Source of the DNA: Chloroflexota bacterium
Lineage (GTDB): Bacteria; Chloroflexota; Chloroflexia; Chloroflexales; Herpetosiphonaceae
Length of the DNA: 64,000 bases
Assembly (NCBI GenBank): GCA_020161265.1
Contig: JAIUOC010000001.1
Coordinates: forward strand, 682,001-746,000
Direction of reading: 5' to 3'
Both the position numbers and the translations under genes were made by a program. The notes beneath the pieces are model-generated. The model worked only from the letters and a program-made list of their open reading frames with translations, had not been told where the DNA came from and made no database searches. Below are positions 23,612-33,106 of this stretch, piece by piece; positions within the stretch are counted from its first letter, which is position 1; each line of letters opens with the position of its first letter.

Positions 23612-24643
23612 ATGTCGCAACCCACAGAGCAAGCGCTGGTCACCAAACGCCTGAAAACCACGGTTTACTGGCTACTCGGCGGTTCACTCATCTCGATGTT
23701 TTTGTACATGGTGTTAGGCGATTGGATCGCCGTCGGCAGCTTTGCGGTTACTAGTGGGTTGTTAGGCGCAGCCTATTGGCTCATCCTTCGCCAGCATAAT
23801 CAATCAGCGGTCGTGCTAATGAACATGGCTGCGTTGTGTTTGGTGATTGTTGGCTCATTTCGCTTTTTCACCTTGCTCTCAATTGCCACGGTTACGATTA
23901 TTTCGATTGTGCTTGTACTGCCGTTCGTCGATAGTCGGCGGCTACTAGGCATTTGTGGCTTAGCATGGGTTGTTAGCATCATCAGCATCACCAATCGGTT
24001 GCGGATCGATCAATTTCCGTGGTCGGAAATGCCTGTGCGAGTTTCACTCAACTCGCTCTCAATTTTAGTCGTGATGGGTTTGCTTTGGCAAATTCATCGC
24101 CAACTAACCAATAGCCTGCAAGCCAGCGAACGCTCGAACCAAGCTTTACGTACTAGCCAACAATCGCTTGAACAGCAGGTTGAGCAGCGCACCGCTGCCC
24201 TGCAAAAAGCCCTGCAAGAGGTGCAAGCTCAAGCCGATAGCCAAGCAGTGTTGGCCCAACAACTGGCTGAGCAGCAAACCACCATTCGCAGCCTGAGTGT
24301 GCCAATTTTGCCAATTACCCAGCATAGTTTGGTTGTACCATTAATTGGCGATTTGGATGCAGAACGCTTGGGCACGCTGGTTGAGCAAATTTTAACCAAC
24401 CTCAAAAGCCAACGTACCCGCCACTTGATTCTCGATGTAACTGGTGTGCCAACCTTGGATCGTGATGCTGGCCATAGTTTGCTCAAGGTAAGCAACGCCG
24501 CCCGTTTGTTGGGAGCCAAAACTACATTAATTGGCGTGCGGCCTGATGTGGCCGAAATGCTGGTGAGCATTGGGCTTGATTTACGCTCAATTGGCAGCGA
24601 AAAAGATTTACAAAGCGTGGTGCATACGCTGGTCAATAATTAG
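23612..24643 (+). CDS. Membrane STAS-domain (RsbR-like) regulator
   Basis: The 343-residue protein has about five or six N-terminal membrane segments (residues 20-160), a coiled coil (about 165-215, 'SLEQQVEQRTAALQKALQEVQAQ') and a C-terminal STAS domain ('HLILDVTGVPTLDRDAGHSLLKVSNAARLLGAKTTLIGVRPDVAEML'). The linker 'LSVPILPITQHSLVVPLIGDLDAERLGTL' matches that of the 5225-6790 sensor, so the two share an output module with different sensing ends. Thr in TGVP is kept. ATG 23612 is chosen from AAAGGTAGG 6 bases upstream; the open frame is 43 codons longer. Confidence 0.85.
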   Translation: MSQPTEQALVTKRLKTTVYWLLGGSLISMFLYMVLGDWIAVGSFAVTSGLLGAAYWLILRQHNQSAVVLMNMAALCLVIVGSFRFFTLLSIATVTIISIVLVLPFVDSRRLLGICGLAWVVSIISITNRLRIDQFPWSEMPVRVSLNSLSILVVMGLLWQIHRQLTNSLQASERSNQALRTSQQSLEQQVEQRTAALQKALQEVQAQADSQAVLAQQLAEQQTTIRSLSVPILPITQHSLVVPLIGDLDAERLGTLVEQILTNLKSQRTRHLILDVTGVPTLDRDAGHSLLKVSNAARLLGAKTTLIGVRPDVAEMLVSIGLDLRSIGSEKDLQSVVHTLVNN

Positions 24644-24666
24644 CAGCTTTGCACCACACTGCCAAT

Positions 24667-27600
24667 TTAGCGCTGCTGCCAAACCAATGGCACGTAGATC
24701 GAACGGGTTCCACTAACATTAATCAACCGGATTGCGCTAATTGAGCCGACCGCATTGCTGACGGTTAGCCGAATTTGATAATTGCCAGCCTGCTGATAGC
24801 GATGTTCAACTGCTGCGCCGCTAGCAAACGTTCCATCGCCAAAATCCCAAGCATATTGCACTCCAGTGGGATCGCTGGCAAGGGTTGCGGTAAAACTACC
24901 AGTGCTCAGGGCTGGCAATTCGGTCGGTCCTGCCACAGCCAGATTGGTCGGTTGGCATTGCCAAACATCTGTTTTAAACACTAAGCGATAGCCTAAGGCC
25001 AAACTGACATCCTGCCCACCAGTTTGATCAGCAACATTCAACTGCCAAACCCCTTGTGCTTGATCACCATACAAATAATTGAGCGATTCTTGCGGACGAT
25101 AGCGTCCGCTAAATGGAGCCGATGTTTCATTTACCAGCGTAATTGATTGTTCGGCGCTACTATCAAAGATGGTTCGAGTAAAATTGACTCCACTGCCGCC
25201 ATCCTCTTCAGCCAAAATCAAGGTCTTGCCATTGGGAGCCAACAAGCGAATCGCCAAATCAGAAACAAAGGGATGTTCAACGGTTATTTCTACATCAAGA
25301 TCGGCAATAATCAGCGCTTGGTTTAGGCTGATTGGCAAATTCACGCCGCTTGGCTGATTATCGGGCACGCTGATACTTGGCCCTTGATAGGCCAAGGTGG
25401 TTGAAATGGGGTTGCTCAAATAACGCCCAACAGAATAACGGCTATCAGAATTGAGCGGCGTGGCGTTGGCTGCCGTAATGCGCTGTTGCAACACAATTGG
25501 GCTACCACAGCTTTGAGCCAACGGCACAGTAATCACATAGCGTTGACCTTGGCTGGTGGTGTTGCTGGCAATATTGCCATAATTCACGCTAGCGCTGCTA
25601 ATCGTCACGTTACCGCTAAGCACACTTAATTCGCCAACCACAGCCTCAGCCGTGCTAGCCCCAGCATTATGAATAGGAATTGTAATTTCGACTGTTTCAC
25701 CAGGATCAATCACGCCATTCGCATTGCCCGTTTGATCATCGATTACACTGAGATCGGGCTTGAGCAATACACCTGATGTTGCACTCGCGTTATAGACCAC
25801 CAAGGCAAAATCCTGATCAGTCGGATCAGTATTGTTTGGTATGCCATCACCATTAATTGCTGTTGCTAAAACCCGAATCTCAAGTTGGCCACTTAGCCCA
25901 GCTGGCAAAAATATGTTTTCTACATTATTGCGAACATCAGCACTGCCGCCGCTAACTGAAAACGCCCCATCGAACACATTGCCACGATAGCTCTGGCCAT
26001 TGATGGTGACCTCAAGATCAAGGTTGTTGATATAGGCCGCGCCCGTGGTGCTGCCAGGTGCATCAGTCCAGACCAAGGAAATTTGCACAGGCTTGCTGGT
26101 ATCGGTCACTGTCGCAGTAAATTGATAGCTTGTGCCCGATTCAGTTAATGGCGTGATTTGATCGTACAAAATGCGGCTGGTTTGATCAAACGTTTGGCCT
26201 AGATTAAGCCCGCCCCAACCTTGGTGATTTGTTGGTAAAGTTCCCCCAGCATCAACCGCTGGAGCTGCTAAATAGCGTGGGGTATTGACCAAGACAGCCT
26301 TGATCATGGCTGGGCTAGGAATTCGATTTGGTTTCCAAACTCGCCCATAGTATTCATAGACCAATGAGGCCGCTCCGGCCACTGCTGGCGTTGCATGGCT
26401 TGTGCCGCTCGACCAGGTATAAAGCGTTTGGTTAGCAGGATAATACATAGGTAAACCACAAACACTCAAGCCATGAAACCCCGATGCTTGCGATGCTCCG
26501 GCTTGAACGTGAATACCCGGCGCGACCAAATCAGGCTTGGCCCGCTGATCAAGGGTGGGGCCACGCGAAGAAAATTGGGCAAGATCATCGGCATTATCAG
26601 CAGTTGCCCAATTACAACGATCAACCACGCCTTGATCGCGCACATTCTCGGTCGCTCCAACCGTCAAAACATTTTTAGCAGTAGCAGGAGCGCCCAAGGT
26701 TGCTAAACTTGGGCCAGAATTTCCCGCCGCCACAATATGCAACATCTCTTGATTGCCAAAGTTCTGCGGAGAAGCATCGCGGGTCATAGCATCGTAGGCT
26801 TGGGAAGTAGCGCTATAATCGGAGCTACTACCAGCGCCCCAACTATTGCTGGTGATGTGTGCGCCCGAAGCATAACTCGCGGCCACGATGCCTTGCACCT
26901 GATCATAACAACGCGCCAAACTGTGTCGCCCACCACGGGTAAAAATTTTGGTGGCTGCCAAACGCCCATATGGCGAAACCCCCAAACCAAACTGGTAGCC
27001 ATTGGCATCCTCATAGGGAAAGCCCGCTGCGGCATTATAGCCTCCGACAATCCCTACATTTAACGAGCCATGACCACCATAATCGTCGCCCAAGGCATCA
27101 CTTGTACAATTATTGATATAGCTAATGCGCGGGGCAGCCTGTGGATTGCCCAAATAATATCCATCAGGATGCAAACCTTGGGTCAACAAACCTGCATCAA
27201 GCCCGCTATCAACGATATCAACAATTGGATAAGCAGCAGGATCAGTTGGAAAGCCTTTACTCGCCAACCACGCCAAATACCCAGGCCCACTTGGCTCGAT
27301 CTTGCCATTCTGTTGCACAATGTTGCCAGCCATAATTTGGTTTTGAGCTTCATCAAGCATTTCAGGCGCAACCCATGGCTCAAGGTTGTAAATATCTGGT
27401 CGTTGCGCCAGTGTATGCAATGCTGCGACTGGTAGTTGCGCCGATAGCGTTTTGAATCGCAAGATCGTGCTGGGTTGCCAGTAAATTTGGCTAGCCTGCT
27501 GTTGAATCAAGGCCAAGGTTTGTTCAGCCTGCGCTCCGTTATGATATTGAATTGTTACGTCAAGCAACTGTTGATCAGCCACGCGCAAATCACGCAAACT

Positions 27601-28188
27601 TGGCGCAAGTCGATACATTGGATGATAAGCCCCAGTCCATTGAATAATTGGGCTGGTTGTCGCAAGCTGATCAAGCGCTGCTAACTCGGCAGCGTCGCCC
27701 CAGACCAAAAAGCCATTTTGGGGCATTGCAATGCTAATTTCAAGGCCGATTGCGGTTAATTGTTCTAACCATTGATCTTTGACTGGACCAATAAACTGTA
27801 CCAACCAATATTGCTCGCCAGCACTGCGCGTTTGACGCAAATGCTGGGGAATATTTAGCTCAGTTTGGGCTTGGCGAGTGTCCAGCGTCAGCCCACGCAA
27901 CGCAAGTTGATCAAAATCAGGCCGTGCAAAATTCAATACAGCGCTATCTAAACGGGCAAGCTGTTGATCGGGCACTTGCCACAAACTCATGCTCGGATAT
28001 TCGACTAATAAACGACCGCCTGCTTGTTGCACTTGTTGGCGTTGGTTATTGGCGCTTTGGGGCAGCAACAATTTGGTCTGTCCCAAGGCCGAATGCGCCA
28101 TCGCCCCGGTGGCAATCGGCGCTTGATTGGGATACAAACCCAGCCCAACCAGCAGCAATAGCAGGATTAAAGGCCGTAACTTAGGCAT
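24667..28188 (-). CDS. Secreted subtilisin-like (S8) protease with P-domain and PKD domain, copy A
   Basis: The 1173-residue protein has a signal peptide (about 1-29), a long propeptide-like region (about 30-290), an S8 catalytic domain with Asp327 ('IVDSGLDAG'), His373 ('GGHGSLNVG') and Ser near residue 595 ('SSGTSHATPAVAGAASL'), a jelly-roll-like region with 'LSLVWTDAPGSTTGAAYINNLDLEV' type sequence, a proprotein-convertase P-domain ('IADLDVEITVEHPFVSDLAIRLLAPNG'), a PKD domain ('VQYAWDFGDGTFASGAAVEHRY') and the tail 'IYVPLVWQQR'. It probably degrades proteins outside the cell, fitting a predatory lifestyle. It is the second of two paralogues in tandem, 73 bp behind the other. GGAG lies 8 bases before the ATG. 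Confidence 0.93.
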   Translation of the reverse strand: MPKLRPLILLLLLVGLGLYPNQAPIATGAMAHSALGQTKLLLPQSANNQRQQVQQAGGRLLVEYPSMSLWQVPDQQLARLDSAVLNFARPDFDQLALRGLTLDTRQAQTELNIPQHLRQTRSAGEQYWLVQFIGPVKDQWLEQLTAIGLEISIAMPQNGFLVWGDAAELAALDQLATTSPIIQWTGAYHPMYRLAPSLRDLRVADQQLLDVTIQYHNGAQAEQTLALIQQQASQIYWQPSTILRFKTLSAQLPVAALHTLAQRPDIYNLEPWVAPEMLDEAQNQIMAGNIVQQNGKIEPSGPGYLAWLASKGFPTDPAAYPIVDIVDSGLDAGLLTQGLHPDGYYLGNPQAAPRISYINNCTSDALGDDYGGHGSLNVGIVGGYNAAAGFPYEDANGYQFGLGVSPYGRLAATKIFTRGGRHSLARCYDQVQGIVAASYASGAHITSNSWGAGSSSDYSATSQAYDAMTRDASPQNFGNQEMLHIVAAGNSGPSLATLGAPATAKNVLTVGATENVRDQGVVDRCNWATADNADDLAQFSSRGPTLDQRAKPDLVAPGIHVQAGASQASGFHGLSVCGLPMYYPANQTLYTWSSGTSHATPAVAGAASLVYEYYGRVWKPNRIPSPAMIKAVLVNTPRYLAAPAVDAGGTLPTNHQGWGGLNLGQTFDQTSRILYDQITPLTESGTSYQFTATVTDTSKPVQISLVWTDAPGSTTGAAYINNLDLEVTINGQSYRGNVFDGAFSVSGGSADVRNNVENIFLPAGLSGQLEIRVLATAINGDGIPNNTDPTDQDFALVVYNASATSGVLLKPDLSVIDDQTGNANGVIDPGETVEITIPIHNAGASTAEAVVGELSVLSGNVTISSASVNYGNIASNTTSQGQRYVITVPLAQSCGSPIVLQQRITAANATPLNSDSRYSVGRYLSNPISTTLAYQGPSISVPDNQPSGVNLPISLNQALIIADLDVEITVEHPFVSDLAIRLLAPNGKTLILAEEDGGSGVNFTRTIFDSSAEQSITLVNETSAPFSGRYRPQESLNYLYGDQAQGVWQLNVADQTGGQDVSLALGYRLVFKTDVWQCQPTNLAVAGPTELPALSTGSFTATLASDPTGVQYAWDFGDGTFASGAAVEHRYQQAGNYQIRLTVSNAVGSISAIRLINVSGTRSIYVPLVWQQR

Positions 28189-28204
28189 ATGCTATTCTCC
28201 AGCA

Positions 28205-28237
28205 CTACGAAGGAGCCTTGGCAAGGCTCCTTCGTAG
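28205..28237 (-). promoter_or_regulatory. Long perfect hairpin between the two protease genes
   Basis: CTACGAAGGAGCCTT and its complement form a 15-bp stem with a 3-base loop in the 73-bp gap. No T-run follows on the minus strand, so it may be an RNA processing or partial-termination element rather than a full terminator. The arms contain the CTACGAAGG sequence of the intergenic repeat family. Confidence 0.6.
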
Positions 28238-28261
28238 CAGCATTAATATTTTCAGACAGCA

Positions 28262-31200
28262 TTAGGGTTGCTTGACGACCAATGGCAGATAATAATGAAA
28301 CTGCTGATCGATCGTAATCTGATGGGTTGCCGTGGTAGTACCAAGCGCATTGGTCGCAGTGACAGCCACGGTATACGTGCCATTGGAGCTATAGGCGTGG
28401 CTTACGCTTGCACCGTTGGCCTGCTGACCATCGCCAAAGTCCCATTGATATTCGACTCCGATCGGAGCGCTGGCTAAGCTTGCCGCCAAATTAACTGGCT
28501 GATTGATCAGGCCGTGAGCTGGCCCACTAATGCTTAGGCCACTTGGCTGACACTGATAAGCGGCGCTAGCAAAATCAAGGCTAAAGCCAACAAACGTTCC
28601 GCTATCATCTTCGGTATCATCATTGATCTGTAGCGTCCAAATCCCTTGGCTATTGTGGCCATTGAAACGACTGAGTGGTTCTTCAGGCCGATAGCGCCCA
28701 GTAAACGGTGCATCGCTGGCTTGAACTGCCGTAATAAATTGGGTTGCTTGATCATCAAATTCGGTATTGATGAAGTGATCGCCGCCAAAACCATTATCGT
28801 TAGTCAAATTGATCGCCGTGCCATCGGGTGCAATCAAGGCAACATCTAAATCGGCAACATAGCCATGGCGAATATTGATCAATACATTCAGATCGGCAAT
28901 TGTCAGTGACTGACTGACGCTCAACGGAACTGTTACATATTCAAATGGATCATCAGGAATACCAATGCTTGTGCCGCTATAGCTCACACGGGTTGGGCTT
29001 GAAAGAATCGCTGAGCCAGCCACAAAGCTAAAATCTTGCGCAACAGTTTGGCCATTGTTGAAGCTCACGGTCTGGCGCAAGAGCATCTGTGCGCCACATC
29101 CAGCCGATACGGGCATACTGATGCGATAGGCTTGGGTTGCCGTGACGGTTGTGGATGGTTCAATTAAGCCATATTGCACGGTCGGGTTGCTAATTGTCAG
29201 TGTGCCCGATAAGACTTGCAAACTTGCCTGAACTGCCGTGGCGTTGGCATTCCCATGATTGGTCAAAGGAATCGCCAAATCGAGCGTTTCACCTGGCTCG
29301 ATCAAGCCATTAGCATTGCCGATTACCGCTGAAAGTATCGGAGCCTCAGCTTGAAGATGGGCAGCGGGAGTCGTTGTGGCATTGTAGACTACCAAGGCAA
29401 AATCTTGGTCGGTCGCATCAGCATTATTCGGAATACCGTCGCCATTCAGCGCAGTTGCAATCACCTTGACCTGAATTTGGCCGCTCATCCCAGCCGGCAA
29501 GAAGATGTTTTCAACATTATTGCGAGCATCAGCAGTCCCGCCACTAACCGAGAAAGCGCCATCAAACACATTGCCGCGATAGGTTTGGCCATTGATCAAC
29601 ACTTCGAGATCAAGATCGTTGACATAGGCCGCGCCAGTCGTGCTCCCAGGCGCATCGCTCCAAACCAACGAGAGCCGCAAAGGCTTGCTGCTATCGCTGA
29701 TGGTTGCGCTCAATTGATATCCTTCACCAGATTCCTGCAAATGCACCAGTTGATCTTCGACAATCTGCGGCGTACCATCGACCAAAGCTTGTAGATTAAC
29801 TGCACCCCAACCTTGGTGGATAGTTGGTAAATTGCCGCCCGCTCGTTCAGCAGGAGCTGCTAGATAGCGTGGGCTATTGAGCAACAACGCTTTGAGCATG
29901 GCCGGGCTTGCACTGCGCCCAGGGTTGAGCACCCGCCCATAATATTCGCTGGCCAAGGCTGCTGCACCCGCTACTGCCGGGGCCGCAACGCTCGTACCAC
30001 TTGACCAAGTATAGGTAGTTTGGCCTGCGGGGTAGAAAACTGGGTCAAAGGAGCAAAACGAGCTACCATCATAGCCTGGGTTTTGCGAGGCTTGAGCTTG
30101 AATATGAATCCCAGGAGCTAGCAAATCAGGTTTGATCCGTTGATCAGCAGTTGGGCCAGCCGCCGAAAACGCCGCAATATCAGCAGCATTATCGGCAACG
30201 TCATAACCACAAATATCAGCAATTCCATGGTCGCGCACGCTCTCGGTCGCGCCAACAGCCAGCACATTTTTGGCGCTTGCAGGCGAATCAACCGATTGCT
30301 CGCTGTGGCTATTGCCGACTGCAAAGACATGCAACATCTCTTGGTTGCCAGCGGTCGTGCTGCTAGCATCGCGGGTTAGCGCATCGTAGGCTTGAGCCGC
30401 CGAATCATAGAGGCCTTCGTCACTATCCATACCCCAACTATTGTTGGTAATCGTCGCACCTGTGGCAAAACCGGCCCCAACCAAGCCTTGATAATTTTTG
30501 CCACAATTATTTAGCTCAAACGGGCCACCATCACGAATAACTTGGGTTATCGCCAGCCGACCATAGGGTGCAACTCCCAAGCCCAAGCTATAACCAGCAG
30601 CATCAACATAGGGTGCACCAGTTTGGGCATTATAGCCAGCAATAATCCCCGCATTGAGCGTGCCATGACCATCAACATCGCTAGTATCAGGGTTGCGCGT
30701 GCAATTATTCATCGCCACAATTCGGCTTGGGTTGGCAGTGCTGCCCAATTGATAAAAATCTGGACTCAAGCCAGTGGTCGGTGAGCCTTGATCGAGCCCA
30801 CTATCAACCAGATTCACAATCGGATAATCGGCAGGATCGGTCGAAAAGCCTTTGCTCGCCAGCCAAGCCAAATAACCTGGGCCACTTGGCTCATGAGCTT
30901 GACTATTAACATCGACCGTAATATTGCCAGCAACCAATTGATTTTGAACTTCATCCAGCAACTCAGGAGCCGACCATGGCTCAAGGTTATACAACGCCGG
31001 ATGCTGAACTAATTCGGCAACCACCGAAGTAGGCAACTGCACCGAAAGGTTGATAAAGTTCAAAACCTTACTTGGCTCAAGATAAACGCTGGTTGCCTGG
31101 GCTAAAATTGCCTTGATTAGTTCATTGGAACCGCTCCCAGAATGCAACTGAAGCGTCACATCCAATCCATTAGAGTTGACAGCCGTTAATTGGGCTTGCA

Positions 31201-31810
31201 AGGCAGGGGCAATCCGATAGGCTGGATGATATGGGCCAGCCCATTGCACAAACGAATCGGCTTCAACCAAGCGATCAAGCAAGGCTAAACTTGCGCCATC
31301 ACCCCAAACCAAAAAACCATTTTGAGGCATGGCCACGCTGATCTCAAGCCCAAGCGCGGTTAATTGCTCAAGCCATGCAGTTTTGGTCGGCCCAACAAAT
31401 TGCACCAACCAATATTGGCCTGCGTTGCTACGGGTTTGGCGCAAGGCGCTTGGTACTGCGGCTTGGCCTTGTTGGGTATTAATCGTCGTATTGCGCAAAT
31501 AGATTAAATCAAAGTCGGGGCGAGTTTGAATTGCTTGAGCATCGGCGATGGAAAGTCTTTCAAGCTGCGTTGTCGGCACTTGCCACAACGAGAAATGCTC
31601 ATAGGTTTGCAACAATTGGGCTTGATTTGCCAACAAACGGCTTTGGGTAGCCGAGGCAGTATTGGCCAGCAGAATTTTCGTGGTTGCCGCATTCGACTGA
31701 TCGGGCGCTGCGGCATTGATCACTGGAGTAAGCGGCGAACGGTTTGTACTGATGAGCGTGGCAAAAAGCAAGCCGCTCAGCAGCAAGCGACTTAGGCGAA
31801 AACGATTCAT
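28262..31810 (-). CDS. Secreted subtilisin-like (S8) protease with P-domain and PKD domain, copy B
   Basis: The 1182-residue protein follows the same plan as its downstream neighbour: signal peptide, propeptide region, S8 domain ('YPIVNLVDSGLDQGS', 'DGHGTLNAGIIAGYNA', 'SSGTSVAAPAVAGAAALASEYYGR'), C-terminal P-domain ('IADLNVLINIRHGYVADLDVALIAPDG'), PKD domain ('GVEYQWDFGDGQQANGASVSHAY') and the tail 'HYYLPLVVKQP'. Catalytic Asp, His and Ser are all kept. ATG 31810 begins a good signal peptide and has GGGGA upstream; the open frame runs 49 codons further into a leader that holds a terminator. It is the first gene of the pair. Confidence 0.92.
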   Translation of the reverse strand: MNRFRLSRLLLSGLLFATLISTNRSPLTPVINAAAPDQSNAATTKILLANTASATQSRLLANQAQLLQTYEHFSLWQVPTTQLERLSIADAQAIQTRPDFDLIYLRNTTINTQQGQAAVPSALRQTRSNAGQYWLVQFVGPTKTAWLEQLTALGLEISVAMPQNGFLVWGDGASLALLDRLVEADSFVQWAGPYHPAYRIAPALQAQLTAVNSNGLDVTLQLHSGSGSNELIKAILAQATSVYLEPSKVLNFINLSVQLPTSVVAELVQHPALYNLEPWSAPELLDEVQNQLVAGNITVDVNSQAHEPSGPGYLAWLASKGFSTDPADYPIVNLVDSGLDQGSPTTGLSPDFYQLGSTANPSRIVAMNNCTRNPDTSDVDGHGTLNAGIIAGYNAQTGAPYVDAAGYSLGLGVAPYGRLAITQVIRDGGPFELNNCGKNYQGLVGAGFATGATITNNSWGMDSDEGLYDSAAQAYDALTRDASSTTAGNQEMLHVFAVGNSHSEQSVDSPASAKNVLAVGATESVRDHGIADICGYDVADNAADIAAFSAAGPTADQRIKPDLLAPGIHIQAQASQNPGYDGSSFCSFDPVFYPAGQTTYTWSSGTSVAAPAVAGAAALASEYYGRVLNPGRSASPAMLKALLLNSPRYLAAPAERAGGNLPTIHQGWGAVNLQALVDGTPQIVEDQLVHLQESGEGYQLSATISDSSKPLRLSLVWSDAPGSTTGAAYVNDLDLEVLINGQTYRGNVFDGAFSVSGGTADARNNVENIFLPAGMSGQIQVKVIATALNGDGIPNNADATDQDFALVVYNATTTPAAHLQAEAPILSAVIGNANGLIEPGETLDLAIPLTNHGNANATAVQASLQVLSGTLTISNPTVQYGLIEPSTTVTATQAYRISMPVSAGCGAQMLLRQTVSFNNGQTVAQDFSFVAGSAILSSPTRVSYSGTSIGIPDDPFEYVTVPLSVSQSLTIADLNVLINIRHGYVADLDVALIAPDGTAINLTNDNGFGGDHFINTEFDDQATQFITAVQASDAPFTGRYRPEEPLSRFNGHNSQGIWTLQINDDTEDDSGTFVGFSLDFASAAYQCQPSGLSISGPAHGLINQPVNLAASLASAPIGVEYQWDFGDGQQANGASVSHAYSSNGTYTVAVTATNALGTTTATHQITIDQQFHYYLPLVVKQP

Positions 31811-31855
31811 GATGTCCCCACACAACGTAATCTTGGAATGCCAGAGAGCCTTTAA

Positions 31856-31882
31856 ATCAAAAAAAGCAACCCTTACGGTTGC
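31856..31882 (-). terminator. Terminator/attenuator in the leader of protease copy B
   Basis: On the minus strand GCAACC-GTAAG-GGTTGC is followed directly by TTTTTTT. It ends about 45 bp before the protease start codon with no recognisable gene upstream, as expected of a transcription attenuator. Confidence 0.7.
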
Positions 31883-31973
31883 TGTCATAGCATGCTTACG
31901 CTTCAGCGTTGCCTTCTTATTTTTAGAATATTGCTCAGACCGAGGGTATTGTAGCATAGCGATTAAGCAGCTT

Positions 31974-31990
31974 TTAGCATGCTATGCTAA
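31974..31990. promoter_or_regulatory. Candidate operator palindrome
   Basis: TTAGCAT-GCT-ATGCTAA has perfect 7-base arms. Further TAGCAT copies lie at 31888 and about 31952, spanning the presumed leftward promoter (TACAAT on the minus strand near 31947). Confidence 0.35.
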
Positions 31991-32102
31991 ATTGTGCCTA
32001 AGTATTAAGCATTGGTTTTTGGTCAAATTGCCCAACGCCCGGCGCTTGTCCAAATTTCTGCTATGATCGCGCTAATTCAACCAAGCTCACGAAGGAAGAT
32101 CT

Positions 32103-32498
32103 ATGCTGCTCGTTGCTAGCTACCTTGCCCCAAGCACCATCCATGGCATCGGCGTTTTCGCGGCCAACTTTATTCCAGCCAATACAATTATTTGGGAGTT
32201 TAATTCAGCAGTCGATTGGCGCATGAGCGCCGATGACGTTGCAGCGTTTCCCGAACCCTATCGCAGCGCCTTCACCGCCTATATTTATGTTGATGATGAA
32301 GGATATTATGTGCTGTGTGGTGATAATGCCCGCTATTTCAATCATTCAGCAACGCCCAATTGCGACGATGCGGGAGCCTATACCCGCACCTTGCGCGATA
32401 TCCAGGCAGGCGAGGAATTGACCTGCGATTATTTTGTGTTCGATGAAATTACCCGCCAGCATGGGCTTGAGGTCACGAGTTTTGTACGTGTTGATTAA
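32103..32498 (+). CDS. SET-domain protein
   Basis: The 131-residue protein is a stand-alone SET domain: 'PSTIHGIGVFAANFIPANTIIWEFN', 'YVLCGDNARYFNHSATPNCDD' and 'TLRDIQAGEELTCDYFVFDE'. The N-H-S-x-x-P-N-C and E-E-L-T-x-D-Y blocks are the S-adenosylmethionine-binding pseudoknot of protein lysine methyltransferases. The pre- and post-SET cysteine clusters of eukaryotic enzymes are absent, as in other bacterial members. The substrate is unknown. GAAGGAAG lies 5 bases before the ATG. Confidence 0.9.
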   Translation: MLLVASYLAPSTIHGIGVFAANFIPANTIIWEFNSAVDWRMSADDVAAFPEPYRSAFTAYIYVDDEGYYVLCGDNARYFNHSATPNCDDAGAYTRTLRDIQAGEELTCDYFVFDEITRQHGLEVTSFVRVD

Positions 32499-32509
32499 TT
32501 GAAGTTAAC

Positions 32510-32536
32510 AAGCTGCCTGAACGTCGCAGGCAGCTT
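32510..32536. terminator. Bidirectional terminator between SET and membrane protein genes
   Basis: AAGCTGCCTG and CAGGCAGCTT form a perfect 10-bp stem with a 7-base loop between convergent genes. Confidence 0.75.
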
Positions 32537-32540
32537 TCAG

Positions 32541-32939
32541 TTAGTTTAGCGCCAAACCGCGCCGCACACCCAGCAAATAGATCGCAAACAGCAGTACCAT
32601 CACACTATCGATGGCGATGGCGATGCCTGCTTGTTGGCTGAGATAGCGCGAACCTTGAGCCAAAACCAGGCCGATAAATACCAACTTGCTGCTGCCAGCA
32701 ATCAGCAAAATCAACGGGCGCTGAGCCACATTCCAAGCCCCATACAGCAATAAAATCCCAATCAGCGTAATCAATGCACCCCAATTACGCACCACTACTT
32801 CAACCAATGGCCCACTCATGGTCTCGCCAAAGGTCGATTGCAAGGCCGATTGTGGATCAATTGCCGCCATGATCATCGAGCATGTCAACAACCCCGAAAC
32901 CAGCATAATCCACTTCATGGTGTGCATAATCCAGCGCAT
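32541..32939 (-). CDS. Small integral membrane protein of unknown function
   Basis: The 132-residue protein has four predicted membrane segments (about residues 9-27, 52-70, 75-95 and 105-124: 'ALITLIGILLLYGAWNV', 'LILLIAGSSKLVFIGLVLAQG', 'IAIDSVMVLLFAIYLLGVRR'). No family is recognised with confidence. GAGGTAAT lies just before the ATG, and the gene has its own terminator shared with the convergent SET gene. Confidence 0.75.
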   Translation of the reverse strand: MRWIMHTMKWIMLVSGLLTCSMIMAAIDPQSALQSTFGETMSGPLVEVVVRNWGALITLIGILLLYGAWNVAQRPLILLIAGSSKLVFIGLVLAQGSRYLSQQAGIAIAIDSVMVLLFAIYLLGVRRGLALN

Positions 32940-33048
32940 ATATTACCTCACACAACGCAACAACTAGGCAGCTATGATAGCATGGTTTAGCACAGCGCTT
33001 AACAAACTTAACTACTTGTTTTCGACTAAATTGACAGGTTAATCAACG

Positions 33049-33081
33049 AACGCCCGCTGGAGCAAACTCCAAGCGGGCGTT
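33049..33081 (-). terminator. Hairpin behind citrate synthase
   Basis: AACGCCCGCT-GGAG and CTCC-A-AGCGGGCGTT make a stem of about 14 bp around a CAAA loop, 26 bp past the stop. The following bases are not T-rich, so termination may be partial. Confidence 0.6.
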
Positions 33082-33106
33082 ACGATCACCGTATTCAAGC
33101 GCAGAT

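Larger units (their letters stand above)
31811..32102. other. Divergent gap with protease leader and SET-gene upstream region
   Basis: No gene is supported. The left part holds a leftward leader with a terminator-like hairpin (31856-31882), a short ACGCT-GA-AGCGT hairpin (about 31899-31914) and the sequence TAGCATGC at 31888. The right part holds a TTAGCAT-GCT-ATGCTAA palindrome (31974-31990) and a further AGCATAGC near 31953, so TAGCAT half-sites occur three times. Confidence 0.5.

Noticed and set aside
26466..26706. Several 60-150-codon frames opposite the protease genes
   Set aside because: They overlap a real gene with clear domain structure, have no ribosome-binding sites and show no recognisable protein pattern.
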